Part shown: positions 22,003-32,101 of the stretch, one piece after another
How the letters are laid out: each line of letters starts with the position of its first letter
Numbering within the stretch: the first letter of the stretch is position 1
Source: Adineta vaga
Lineage: Eukaryota; Rotifera
Assembly: GCA_021613535.1 (NCBI GenBank)
Contig: CP075493.1
Span: 11,780,001-11,844,000 of the forward strand
Length of the DNA: 64,000 nt
Direction: 5' to 3'
The notes under the pieces: model-generated
Database searches by the model: none
What the model was told of the DNA's origin: nothing
The model's input: only the letters and a program-made list of their open reading frames with translations
Translations under genes and position numbers: made by a program

Positions 22003-23098
22003 TCATATTTGAAAAAACATCCACATAGAAAGATCGATAACTGTATTAATTTGTTTTTTTTCAACAATTTTCATCGTATCAAATTCGACGATGATCAACC
22101 ATACAAATATTTTAATTGATTGTAAATCATTTTGTCTGATTAGAAATAAAACTTGACGATTTGATTCATCATAGACAGCTTGAACATCTTGAACAACTAA
22201 TCCTATAGGTGTTTTTAGAAGTAATATTTCTTCTTGAAATTCACTTGTATAAGGATTCATATAAAACATATAAATATCTTCAATAAGATCACCACGTAAC
22301 CATGTTAATAAAGCACGTTTTGTTTTCATATCATAGGTCATTGAAGTAGGACCACCACGTTTTGGCAAGGAATGAAAATCAACAATGATATCTTTTGTTT
22401 TTCCAACAAGATTCAAATCCATTTTTATATAATATGGACTATAATGACCAGCTTCAAGTCGTACACGAATATCAACAAGCCAATTTTCATCGGGATCAAA
22501 TATAGATGATTTATCAGGAAATCCATATTTTTGTGTATCTTGTTGTGTGTATTCTTGTATAAGATCTAGTGTTGTTGTATTATATTCTTCGATAGTTGAG
22601 TGGTTCGATTGATTTCACGTAAACCAAAAAGACGTTGACGACGTGAATCATAATGAAGATAATCAAAAATACCAGCATTTAGAATCCATGAACTTTGTGT
22701 ATATGTTTTTGTTAGAATGTCACATCTCAATAGAAGTAAACGTTGTACTGCAGCAGTACATTGTAAAGGTGTAATGATTGTTGATTGATTGTTATTTAAA
22801 ACAGCAACAGGACCAGATTGAAAACAAAATTGTTGTGTTTCATTACTAGTAGGAATGTGAAATGTGAAATTTGCATAATTATTAAATGCTGATGATTTTG
22901 GATCGAAGCTGTTGATAGATCCAGTATATGGAGGTCTATTGGATATGCAATTAAAGAAAGAGAAAACTATTTTTAAAAATGAAATGATATTTTCTGAATT
23001 CTTTACGCTAGAAACGATGGTTGAATAGCAAAATATGCAGTTGATGATGATAAAATAATATTTTGGAGCAATAGAAAAAGAAGTACGACTAACTTCAT
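22003..23098 (-). CDS. Secreted protein, possible beta-propeller, frameshifted
   Basis: Exon 1 (23098-23007) encodes a signal peptide, MKLVVLLFLLLQNIILSSS. A 71-base intron (22936-23006) leads to exon 2. Recognisable features are three cysteines in the first 100 residues, and later repeated strand-turn-strand blocks such as MTYDMKTKRALLTWL and AVYDESNRQVLFLI, which look like propeller blades. The frame slips by one base near 22597; both sides read well. I know the pattern from ependymin-like and propeller-containing secreted proteins but cannot place it in a family. The stop is TGA at 22003-22005, and AATAAAG on the same strand near 21930 may end the transcript. Confidence 0.5.
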
Positions 23099-23367
23099 AT
23101 TAATGGAGCAAAATGAAGTAACTCTACTTTTTTTTACTCTATTTCAAGACATATTCTTATCTTACCGTGTGATAATATTTTTCTTTAACTAGTAAAGATA
23201 ACCACATGCAAGGTATTTATTTGATATTTGTCCTCAATTAAAAGACATTAGAAAAAAAGAACGAACTATTTTTATTAATTGTCAAAAACAAAATAACGTT
23301 GCTGAATATGAAGTAAAATGAATTATAGAAAGATCATTTGAGAGATACAGAAAAGAGAACTATTTTT

Positions 23368-24346
23368 CTAAGTATGATAAACTTCAGCAATGTGTTTTAA
23401 TTCAGTGAGCTGTTGTTCGAGCAGTGCAATATCTTTATCAATAGCTTCTAATGTCGCATTTTTTGATACCCATGTTTGAATGAGATCAGCGACAGATATG
23501 ATTACTGATATACCAAGAATTTGTCCACTAATTGTACTCGCTGTTTTTGCTCCCGTTGCCAAAGCATTACCTAATGATGGTAATTGTGCAATAATTTGTG
23601 ACCAGGTACCTAATGTTGTAGTTGCTTGAATAGCTTCAGCAAGTTGTAGAAAGTCAACTCCAGCTTTGGTAACTGATTGTCCAAGTGAATAAGCAGTAAC
23701 AAGCCATGTCGTAATATCTTTTAAATTTGATTCACACATTTGTAAAGCTAAGGAATCTTCGTGTAAGAGATCAATGTATTTCTTTTGAAGACGTTTTTCA
23801 ATCATACTTCCGGCAATTGTAGTTCCTAAAATCAATCAAGATAATAAATAGAAAATAATTGATTTGAATTCGATATTTACCAAGACTAGTAGCACTACCC
23901 GCAAGTAAAATTGGAACACCAGCAATAGGAAAGAAAAAACATAGAGTTCCACCAATAACAGATGCAGAATTACCAAATGTATTGGATATTTTACAATTTC
24001 GAATATGTTTAGCCATACTATTACGAAGTTTTTTCAATCCTTTAATTGTTGTTGCACGTTGTACAAGAAATATTTCTAATCGTTCAATTGTCGGAGGTTC
24101 AATCGTTTCTTGTTTAACAATTGTCGATTGTAATTCGATCAGTGTTGGATATGGTACAAATTTACGAAGAACATCAGCTATTCGTTTTTCTTCTATTTTA
24201 GTTTCGATTTCTAGTTCTTCAAATTGTGGAGCAAGATCATTTATAACTGCATGTATTGTGCTTTGAACATTGTTTTCTTCTTCAGATTTCGATGGAATTG
24301 GTATAACACCGACATTCATTAACGATTCCATTGCAAAACTAGACAT
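23368..24346 (-). CDS. Apolipoprotein-L-like membrane-inserting protein
   Basis: Two exons, 24346-23881 and 23825-23368, are split by a 55-base intron (23826-23880); the spliced product is 307 residues. The N-terminal half is helical. The core, GNSASVIGGTLCFFFPIAGV followed by a second glycine-rich hydrophobic stretch PILLAGSATSLG, and then TIAGSMIEKRL, matches the hydrophobic helical hairpin of the ApoL family. A second hydrophobic region (ILGISVIISVADLIQTWV) and a leucine-rich end follow. Vertebrate ApoL proteins insert in membranes and form ion-conducting pores in immunity. This one has no signal peptide and is probably intracellular. Family assignment is by pattern only. The ATG at 24346 is preferred over upstream in-frame codons because those encode low-complexity hydrophobic sequence. 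Confidence 0.65.
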
Positions 24347-25047
24347 GTTTTTAATAATCCAATATACAAGTAAATGAATACAATTTATTTTGTTATCGTT
24401 TTTAGATATAAGTATATATATATATATATATAAATACACAACGTGCGTGAATATTGACGAATGAATCAGAATGAAAATGATAACTATACACATGAATAAA
24501 CAATAATCTTTATTTTACTATGTGTAGGTTTCTTTTGTTCTTCATATAAATGAGCCATTATTCAAAAAAACGTAAGAAAATTGCACTCCTACCTATAGTA
24601 CACTCTAGAATACGAATGGTTTCACTGTATAATATATTATTTACTATCATATATGAGTCAGAGAAATCATACGATACGGAAACTTCTATTTTTTCTTTGT
24701 TTCTTAATGCTTCTAACGATATAATAGTATATCTCCTTGCTGCGTCCATTTAAGTCTCGTTCATCAGAGTAACAATGTTTCATTATATACGATTATAACT
24801 ATATGGATCTCTATTGAATTTAATTCCAGCAGTATTTATACATGATTACTCAATATTCTCATTAGTTGTATCAACAATTTTATCTGTATTATAATTTTTC
24901 ATTTGAAATGGAATTCTTATTTCCTAGGAAAAAAATCACCTTTTTAGTAATTGCAGAACGATTGTGCAATTACATATGTTACATGCAAGTATAAAAAGAA
25001 GAAACACATATTACTGTAACGAAAGATCCTATAGTGAGAGAAAAAAA
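24347..25047. other. Intergenic region, divergent
   Basis: It lies between divergent ApoL-like and 2OG/F-box genes and holds a (TA)n run at 24413-24432. Opposite frames at 24550-24753 have no support. Confidence 0.5.
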
Positions 25048-27314
25048 ATGAAACTTCGATCCTCAAATCAAATTTATATATCTCGACATATTATCTTGGT
25101 ACTACAGATTTAGGTATAACTACGTCATTACTAACGAATTATAATGTTCCAACAAAAATTCCTGATCGTATTCAATTGAATCGCATCAAACAACAAGATG
25201 ATTTAGTTTTAATCGAATTAGGAACTCTGCTTACGTCCGATGAATGTGATGACATTCTTTCAAATGTCAATAAACAAACAATGGAAGATATGTCGGACAA
25301 ATATGATATTCAAACACGAAATAATTCAAGATTAATTGTAACCGATGATCGATTAGCTCGTACACTTTGGAGACGTTTAAAATTTGGTAATAAATTATCG
25401 AAATTGATTGCAAATACAAGACCATTAGGTTTCAATGTTCAAGGTCAGTGGGAATTGAATGGTGTGAATCCTGCTATGCGATTAAATAAATATCAAATCA
25501 ATCAACATTTTTCACCACATAAAGATGCACAATATGCTCCCAGTGGTGACGAACGATCATTGTTTAGTTTAATTATTTATCTTAATGATAATTATGAGCA
25601 TGGTCAAACTAAATTCTACTTTCCACAACGAACACCAACATCAGATACGAAAGGATTAACGATACGAGAAGAAATTAATGCTTATGGTGGATTACAAAAT
25701 GGATATGAATGTGTTACCATTCAACCAAAAAAAGGTCATGCGATTCTATTTACTCATAATCTGTTGCACGAAGCCATTGCACCGCATGGAACCAATGCAG
25801 AACGTTTTATATTGAGAACAGATGTTGTAGTCAAACGAAAAGAAAAACCATTGGGTTTTGCAGTATGTACAGAAGAGGAAGAAGATTACTTTGCATGTTT
25901 GAATTTCTTTCGTGAAGCTCAATCTAATGAACTAAAAGAACAAAATTCACATGTTATGTCGACAAATACAATTCAAACAGGAGAATTATATGAACGATCA
26001 TTATCAATTCGATATTGTTATCCACGATTGCTTGAATCGAAATCGAAAGAATCAATTCTATTAAACGATCAATTACCACCAGAAATGTGGTTGCATATTT
26101 TTAAATATCTACATGAACAAGATATGCAGAATTTTATCTTTGCATATCCTCAATTTCAACCATTACAACTCATCTGGCACGCTCAAGAAGTCAATCGGTT
26201 GAATACAGATCCAATACAATCAAAATTTATTCCGACAATTCAGGCAAAATATGGTAGTCAAACATTGTTTTGTTTTTCGGATGCTGATTTCTTCAACCAA
26301 AATGTCAATGCATGTTGTCGTGTTGCAGCTGTTTATGCTTTCTTCTTACTTGGACATGCAGAAGATTCTCAAACATATACTGTTCGATATGATCGAACAA
26401 CTGATCAAACATGTGAAGTAGACATGAAAAAACTCTTAGCCGATGCATTTTATAATCGAAATTGTTATGGTTCATTATATCGTGTTAAACAAAAAGATGA
26501 AAATAAACGAGAACCAATGATTGATTTAGATCATAGTGTTGATCGAACATATATGACAAATCGACATCAATCACAATTTATTGGACAAGATTTATTATCA
26601 AAACTTCATTTGGAAATCATTGATAAATCAAATTTAGCTGCTGAAATGGATTATTATAAAGATGATCATGAGATTGAGAAACATGTTCTAGCTTATGAAA
26701 GAAGAAATGCTTTATTTGATAGAAATGAAAAACTTGTTGATGAATTTCTGCATACTGGTGACGAGTCTTGGTATGACGAAATAGCATGTACAAAAAATCA
26801 TATATTAGGTTATCGTGAACATTTATTAGATCAAACAAAACAAGAATCGGGTACTGGCCTTTTTCGAATGTTATCTGCAAAAGATTATCTTTTAGATAGA
26901 TTATGCTTCTGTCCTCTTGGTGATTATAATATCAAGGAAGTTCGTAAAATAATTCAACTTTATAATCATCTTATATTTGATTTCAATACACATCAATTAT
27001 CAGTTGAGCGTTTGCCGGATAAAGCATCATCAATACATCAAAGTCGAACTCTGTTATCAAAATGTGTTGAATTATTACAGCAATCAGTACCAGCTGAAAA
27101 TCCTATCTCATATTATCGTGTTAATATTGAAAAATTAGCAGAAAAAACTCAAGGATTTAACCATGCATCATGCCAATGTTATCTTCCATCTGTTACAATC
27201 GATCAATTTTCATTTCTTGATTATACTTACTTATCTCATGTACATTTATCTGTTTCTCAGAACTCTAATAACGTCTTTGTTTTAACTACATATGGTGGTA
27301 TTGCTGCCCTTTAA
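25048..27314 (+). CDS. 2OG-Fe(II) oxygenase fused to an F-box
   Basis: The body of the protein is one frame to TAA 27314; the clear part begins before 25176. An ATG at 25048 follows an A8 run but is out of frame with it, so a base is missing in about 25050-25110 or the first exon lies elsewhere. Residues about 20-230 (from 25176) form a prolyl-4-hydroxylase-type fold with HxD in FSPHKDAQY (His codon 25518), a distal His in LLHEA (25767) and the 2OG-binding Arg in RFILRTDVV. An F-box follows (about 26070-26170: LPPEMWLHIFKYL), then about 380 residues of unknown helical sequence. This suggests an SCF-linked oxygenase that hydroxylates a target protein. A fused F-box plus oxygenase in one chain is unusual. 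Confidence 0.75.
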
Positions 27315-28427
27315 TTAAGAATAAATATTTTCTCGAGAATATATACAATGAGAATGATTGTTAGGGTGTGGATGTGGATGGACATGGGATGTAAATGCGA
27401 ATGAAGAAGACATATCCCACCCCTAAGATGGAATATTAGATAATCTCATTAGTATATTCATTTTTCTAAGAAAATCATTATGTTCAATATTTTGTAATAA
27501 TTTTAAGTAAAACAAAACTATATTTATCGAAAATAGATATGTTGAGTTCGGCAATAACCAATTTCTTAACATTAACGGTAGGTATTTTATCAGTTATATA
27601 TGTTTATAATCAATCATGAGCTATCAATGTATTGATCTATTGCCAATTAAGAATGTATATTATGAATTGTTCTCAATAATACCAAATACAATTCGAGTGA
27701 TCTATTCTCCCATAACATCATCATATAATACCTATAAACCTACTCAACGTGTTTTGATTGAATCATTCATTTGATTTCTAACGGAAATACTTCGTTTTTT
27801 TATCAATACTTCATGAATAATATGAAACGTTTTCTCTTATATCTAAACAAAAGTAGATAAGAAACATACTCGCTATTCCTTTCTTTTGTGACTGATTGCT
27901 TGTAATAAATTATATACTTCATGATTTGAATAAATGATTGAAGAAAATTACAGAATCAACAAAACGACAAAAAAATTGATTTAAGACATGAAATTCATTA
28001 TACAGAAGGTATTCTAGTCGAGTCATTGTTGAACAGATTATGATATCGAAAATCGCCGACAAATTATATTATGTTTGAATATGAAAATTTTTGTTGAGAG
28101 CTAAATTTCATCTGCTTACTTGAGTTTCAGAGTATGACACATGCACAAATCAAATATTATTGAGAAAGAAACCAAATTAAATACTTGTCGACATGTTTAC
28201 AAGAGAACAGAATGATGTGAAAAAGCTCGGAAGTAAAGAAGAAATGTGTCAATGCTACTGGTACAGTACCGAATTTCGATAGTCATTAAAATCATAATTC
28301 TATTTTTACAACTGCGGAAAAAAATATTTATTCAATGATTCATTATTGTACCTTCCCTATAAATACAGCTGTTCCACTAAGATGTAGAACATAAACGAAG
28401 ATAGAAACAACAACAACAATAACAACA
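27315..28427. other. Intergenic region
   Basis: This 1.1 kb holds a G-rich element (27364-27388, GGGTGTGGATGTGGATGG) and a TATAAATA box at 28358. No gene was recognised. Confidence 0.5.
28358..28365 (+). promoter_or_regulatory. TATA box of serine protease gene
   Basis: CCCTATAAATACAG lies 70 bases before the ATG at 28428. Confidence 0.5.
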
Positions 28428-29408
28428 ATGACGAATAACTGGATGAATTTTTTCTTGACATTGGTAATTCTGTTCGTTGATGCGACATTAGCTCAAAATG
28501 GAGCGGACACAAGTGCTGGTATTAATAGCTTGGTAGTCATACGTCCACGATCGATGTCTGTCGATTTTTGGACAGCGGAAAGAATGAAAGCAGCCAAGGA
28601 ACCTGTTGCCGTTCCATCGGTAAACAATATGAATATCGGCCGTACTGTAGCAATACCGAGTGGTCCTTCAGTAACAGTTCCTGGTCGAAAACCCGATGCT
28701 TCTAGTCCATTAGGAAGAGTTCTCAACACTCGTGGTCTTCATGTAGCTACTACTGGACGAGTGTTTTGGTCATGTAGTAGCAATAGTCTAAGCTGTTGTT
28801 CTGCTAGTGTTGTTCCATCGACAAGTGGTGATGTTATTGTGACAGCAGGTCATTGCGTGTATGATACTACTGCCTTAAAATGGTTGATAAACTGCAATTG
28901 GATTTTTGTTCCAGCCTATTACAATGGTACTGCTCCTTACGGTCGATGGCCTGCGCGACAAGTAGCTGCTTTAAATTCATGGACGCAATCAAATCCAAAC
29001 TTTAATTATGATGTAGCATTTGTTGCTTTGTCATTAGTTAATGGAAAACATATCAATCAACTTACTGGAAGTCAATCATTAGGTTTCAACTATCCACGTA
29101 ATCGACCAACTTATGCATTTGGATATCCTGTTAATCTTGCTAAAGGCGAAGTTCTTCAATTGTGTACAGGAATACCAAGTGCTTCTAGATACACAGCAAA
29201 TAGTTATGTTGGTCAAGGATTATCCAATTGTTATATGACAGGTGGTTGCTCAGGTGGCCCATGGTTACAAAGTTTTAATGAATCAACTGGCAGTGGAGTT
29301 ACCTATTCAGTAAATAGTTTTACCTACTCACTAGCACCAAATACTATGAATGGACCAGTTTTTGATTCCAATATTCAAACACTTTGGAATTACATGACTG
29401 CCCGTTAA
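28428..29408 (+). CDS. Secreted trypsin-like serine protease (S1, bacterial type)
   Basis: The intact single exon encodes 326 residues with a signal peptide (MNFFLTLVILFVDATLA). A prodomain of about 80 residues precedes the catalytic domain. The triad is visible: His142 in TAGHC, Asp195 in NYDVAF and Ser275 in GGCSGGPW. Two cysteine pairs, one in CSSNSLSCC and one in LSNCYMTGGC, can form disulfides. The sequence is like glutamyl-endopeptidase/trypsin-like peptidases of Streptomyces and other actinobacteria rather than animal chymotrypsins (no IVGG start). Secretion and cleavage of environmental or dietary protein are inferred. TATA box and AATAAA (29518-29523) bracket the gene neatly. Confidence 0.85.
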   Translation: MTNNWMNFFLTLVILFVDATLAQNGADTSAGINSLVVIRPRSMSVDFWTAERMKAAKEPVAVPSVNNMNIGRTVAIPSGPSVTVPGRKPDASSPLGRVLNTRGLHVATTGRVFWSCSSNSLSCCSASVVPSTSGDVIVTAGHCVYDTTALKWLINCNWIFVPAYYNGTAPYGRWPARQVAALNSWTQSNPNFNYDVAFVALSLVNGKHINQLTGSQSLGFNYPRNRPTYAFGYPVNLAKGEVLQLCTGIPSASRYTANSYVGQGLSNCYMTGGCSGGPWLQSFNESTGSGVTYSVNSFTYSLAPNTMNGPVFDSNIQTLWNYMTAR

Positions 29409-29517
29409 TACCAGAACTCACACTGACTCAACTTTGATAATTCTGATTACGTGTGTTATTTTCTTATTAATTTGCTCATTTATATATTCTATTCCGGAAC
29501 ATTAAATTTTCCTATTT

Positions 29518-29523
29518 AATAAA
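29518..29523 (+). terminator. Poly(A) signal AATAAA
   Basis: AATAAA lies 110 bases after the protease stop codon. Confidence 0.45.
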
Positions 29524-30002
29524 TCTTCGCTTGAACGATCTAGTTTGAAAAGTAATCAGTATATTCGAAAATAGTAAAGAAATAAGGCGAAGAATTACGG
29601 ACTATCGTTATTACCTCGTCTGCAATATTTCTAATGCTCGCTGTTAAAGTTGATGCTGCTCGTGATGAAAGAGAAATGTTCTATATTGCGGAATATAGAA
29701 TGACTGCTCCAACGGAATAGTTGAAAGTTGGAATAATCTAGTTATACTTAGATTTTTAAATCTCATTCTGATGTGAAAAAGCAAATATTCAGATATTGCA
29801 ATATCAATTATCAACACGTGTACAGAACATCACCTTTTTGTTATTACTATGTTATCACATTTTCAATTGCGTTTCTTCTATTATTCAACATATTTATATA
29901 AAGATTGGTAAGTTACTGATTAAACCTTGTATGGACGCCATATGAAATAAATTCATATTCTACATTTTATAGATATTATATTTTTGCTTACGTACTCCAT
30001 CC
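29524..30002. other. Intergenic region, nothing recognised
   Basis: Spacer with a TATATAAAG run near 29892 that may serve the next gene. Confidence 0.45.
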
Positions 30003-30454
30003 ATGGCGACTAGTAACACATCTGTATCGTATGAAATATTATCAAAAGTTCCTGTACAGGTGACAATAAATAATAAAGAATTTCAATTAGCAACATTTCT
30101 TTGGCGTGATTTTATGCCAAGAATCGTCCCTGATAACTATGTAGAAACGTCTTCAATTCCAGGCAGTCATCTCATAGCAAAACTTAAAATTAGTACCATT
30201 GATAATAGTGAATTTCCAAGTGATATTAAAGTTAATCGTGTATGGATAATTCTCAATAAGACACAAATTTGGGAAACATCTGTTCAAGAAGGAGAATCAC
30301 GAGTAGTGACAAATTCAGTTCTGAGTGTTAAGCAAGAAATGGTCCGAAATAGGGACCCAATGTAAATGTCGATGTTGTTGTGCAATTAACAAATATGGAT
30401 GGAAATAATGTTCTTTTACAAGCAAAACATGAAATTGTTCATCAAACATGCTAA
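30003..30454 (+). CDS. Small bacterial-like Ig-fold protein, frameshifted
   Basis: The ATG sits in a good context (CCATGG). The first 108 codons read as a beta-rich domain (FLWRDFMPRIVPDN, LIAKLKIST, VWIILNKTQIWET). The frame stops at TAA 30363-30365, but the adjacent frame continues with GPNVNVDVVVQL and LLQAKHEIVHQTC to TAA 30454. This agrees with a family of about 150-residue proteins I know from bacteria that end in a GGP-x4-G-x-VDVVV motif. One base therefore appears missing near 30335. There is no signal peptide here, unlike many bacterial members. It ends ten bases from the convergent F-box gene. The function is unknown. Confidence 0.5.
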
Positions 30455-30463
30455 TTTTCTATA

Positions 30464-31549
30464 TTATTTGATTACTTTATCTAATTTAATTCGATTAAAA
30501 CGTGCATTTCTTTGCATAATATAAGTTGATTGTAAAAGAGTAGTAATCAATTCATTTTCAGCATCTGTTGACAATTTCCTTGTTGTAAGAAAAAACGTAT
30601 CACCAAGTCGAATTACAATTTTCGATAATAATGAAAACCATCGTAAATTAATTCGACGTATCTGTTCAATATCTTCATCACATTTTGAAACACGAATATC
30701 GATATCAATATGTTTTAATGTTGAACCAACATTGTAATTAAGAATGGAAGAAAAAAAATCGAAATCAAAACTTTTTCTTTCACCATAGGATTGATTAGGT
30801 TCATTCCATAGAAATTCTAATCGAGAAAGATTAGGCATTGATCGCAAGATAATCTCCAAGTCAGGACGAAGTTTTCGAAGTTTGACTTTAAAATGCGATA
30901 ATTTCTCATGTTTGATATACGATTGTGGATAAATATTTCGACTATTAACTTGTAAAATCGTTTCTAAATAGATTAAATTTGGTACATATGGAAGAATTTG
31001 AAACAATTGCACAATTGAACAAGAACCGATGTGCAGAGATTGAAGAGTTAAACATGATTGCATTTTATTTGAGATTGATGAATATATTTGTGGAATACAA
31101 CATGCAATTAAATATGGAAATGAATTTTTATCAAATAGAACTGACTTAAATGCATTATTATGAATCGTTAATTTTGTTAAAAATGGTAGATTTATTGGTG
31201 TTATCTCATCACATTGTTGATCAGTTGGAAGAGGTAAATGAAGTGAACGTAGATTAGGAAATGATAGAAGACTTATTTCATAAGATAAACATGATGGATG
31301 ACAATCAATCGAAAGATAAATAATTTGATGAGCAAAATAGTTCAAACATGCTTGCGAATCATGACTGTTATCATCATTGATAATATGAATACAAATATAA
31401 GTATCATTTAAAATATGATTGATACGTGAATTCAGATTGATAAAACCACGATAGAGATCGATTGGTTGAATAAATGAAAATAATTCTAAAAATAATTCAT
31501 CTGGAAATATTTCCAATGTCAATCGACGTTCAAACATAGAATTATTCAT
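30464..31549 (-). CDS. F-box protein with LRR-like repeats
   Basis: The intact single exon begins at ATG 31549 (MNNSMFERR...). An F-box stands at residues about 12-50: FPDELFLELFSFI, then LNSRINHIL. The remaining 310 residues form irregular leucine-rich units such as LRSLHLPLP, LTKLTIHNN, LQSLHIGSC and LSRLEFLW, as in other bdelloid FBXL-like proteins. An SCF substrate-receptor role is inferred. It differs in sequence from the F-box gene at 10777, so the two are not a recent duplicate. Confidence 0.8.
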   Translation of the reverse strand: MNNSMFERRLTLEIFPDELFLELFSFIQPIDLYRGFINLNSRINHILNDTYICIHIINDDNSHDSQACLNYFAHQIIYLSIDCHPSCLSYEISLLSFPNLRSLHLPLPTDQQCDEITPINLPFLTKLTIHNNAFKSVLFDKNSFPYLIACCIPQIYSSISNKMQSCLTLQSLHIGSCSIVQLFQILPYVPNLIYLETILQVNSRNIYPQSYIKHEKLSHFKVKLRKLRPDLEIILRSMPNLSRLEFLWNEPNQSYGERKSFDFDFFSSILNYNVGSTLKHIDIDIRVSKCDEDIEQIRRINLRWFSLLSKIVIRLGDTFFLTTRKLSTDAENELITTLLQSTYIMQRNARFNRIKLDKVIK

Positions 31550-32101
31550 ATTTGAAATTTGCAAACGAATTAATCAGTATGATAGTAAAAATGTCCTTGT
31601 TTTTGCTTCGTAGTAACCAATTTAGAAAAAACAAATAATTTCATAACACATGCGCAATTGTTTTTCGGTAACGTGAATAAATACTTAACATCATACTTTT
31701 TCTTTTACGTAAAGAACGAAAGAAAAAAAACGACGGTTTCTCTTAACGAAAGTCAATGACTAATAGTATAGATACGACACGGAATATCATACTGCAGAGC
31801 AGTGACTTATATTCACCCACACCCACACCGTTTCTAATTTTTATTATCTATAGTTTCGCTTGATAATGTAATTTCTAACTGTGATATGATTTTGACGTAA
31901 AGGAAACATTTCTTGCGGATACGCGTTTCCTCATTTTTAGTTTTAATCTATGCTTAACATCGTAAAAACCATATGTTATCTATTCTTTGATAATAGGAAA
32001 AACGCATTTAAAAATCACATTTTATTTCACATATGGAATAACAAAGTGACAGAACTGAGTTTTTTCCATAAAGTATCCATATACTCTCACTCGTTTCAGA
32101 A
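31550..32101. other. Intergenic region, divergent promoter
   Basis: It lies between the divergent F-box gene and the large receptor. It carries a CACCCACACCCACACC element at 31814-31829. No gene is seen. Confidence 0.5.

Noticed and set aside
24550-24753. Two opposed frames of about 65 codons
   Set aside because: They are complementary shadows in a divergent promoter region.
27364-27388. Interstitial telomere (GTGTGGATGTGGATGG)
   Set aside because: Only a few imperfect units are present, far too short and degenerate to call telomeric.
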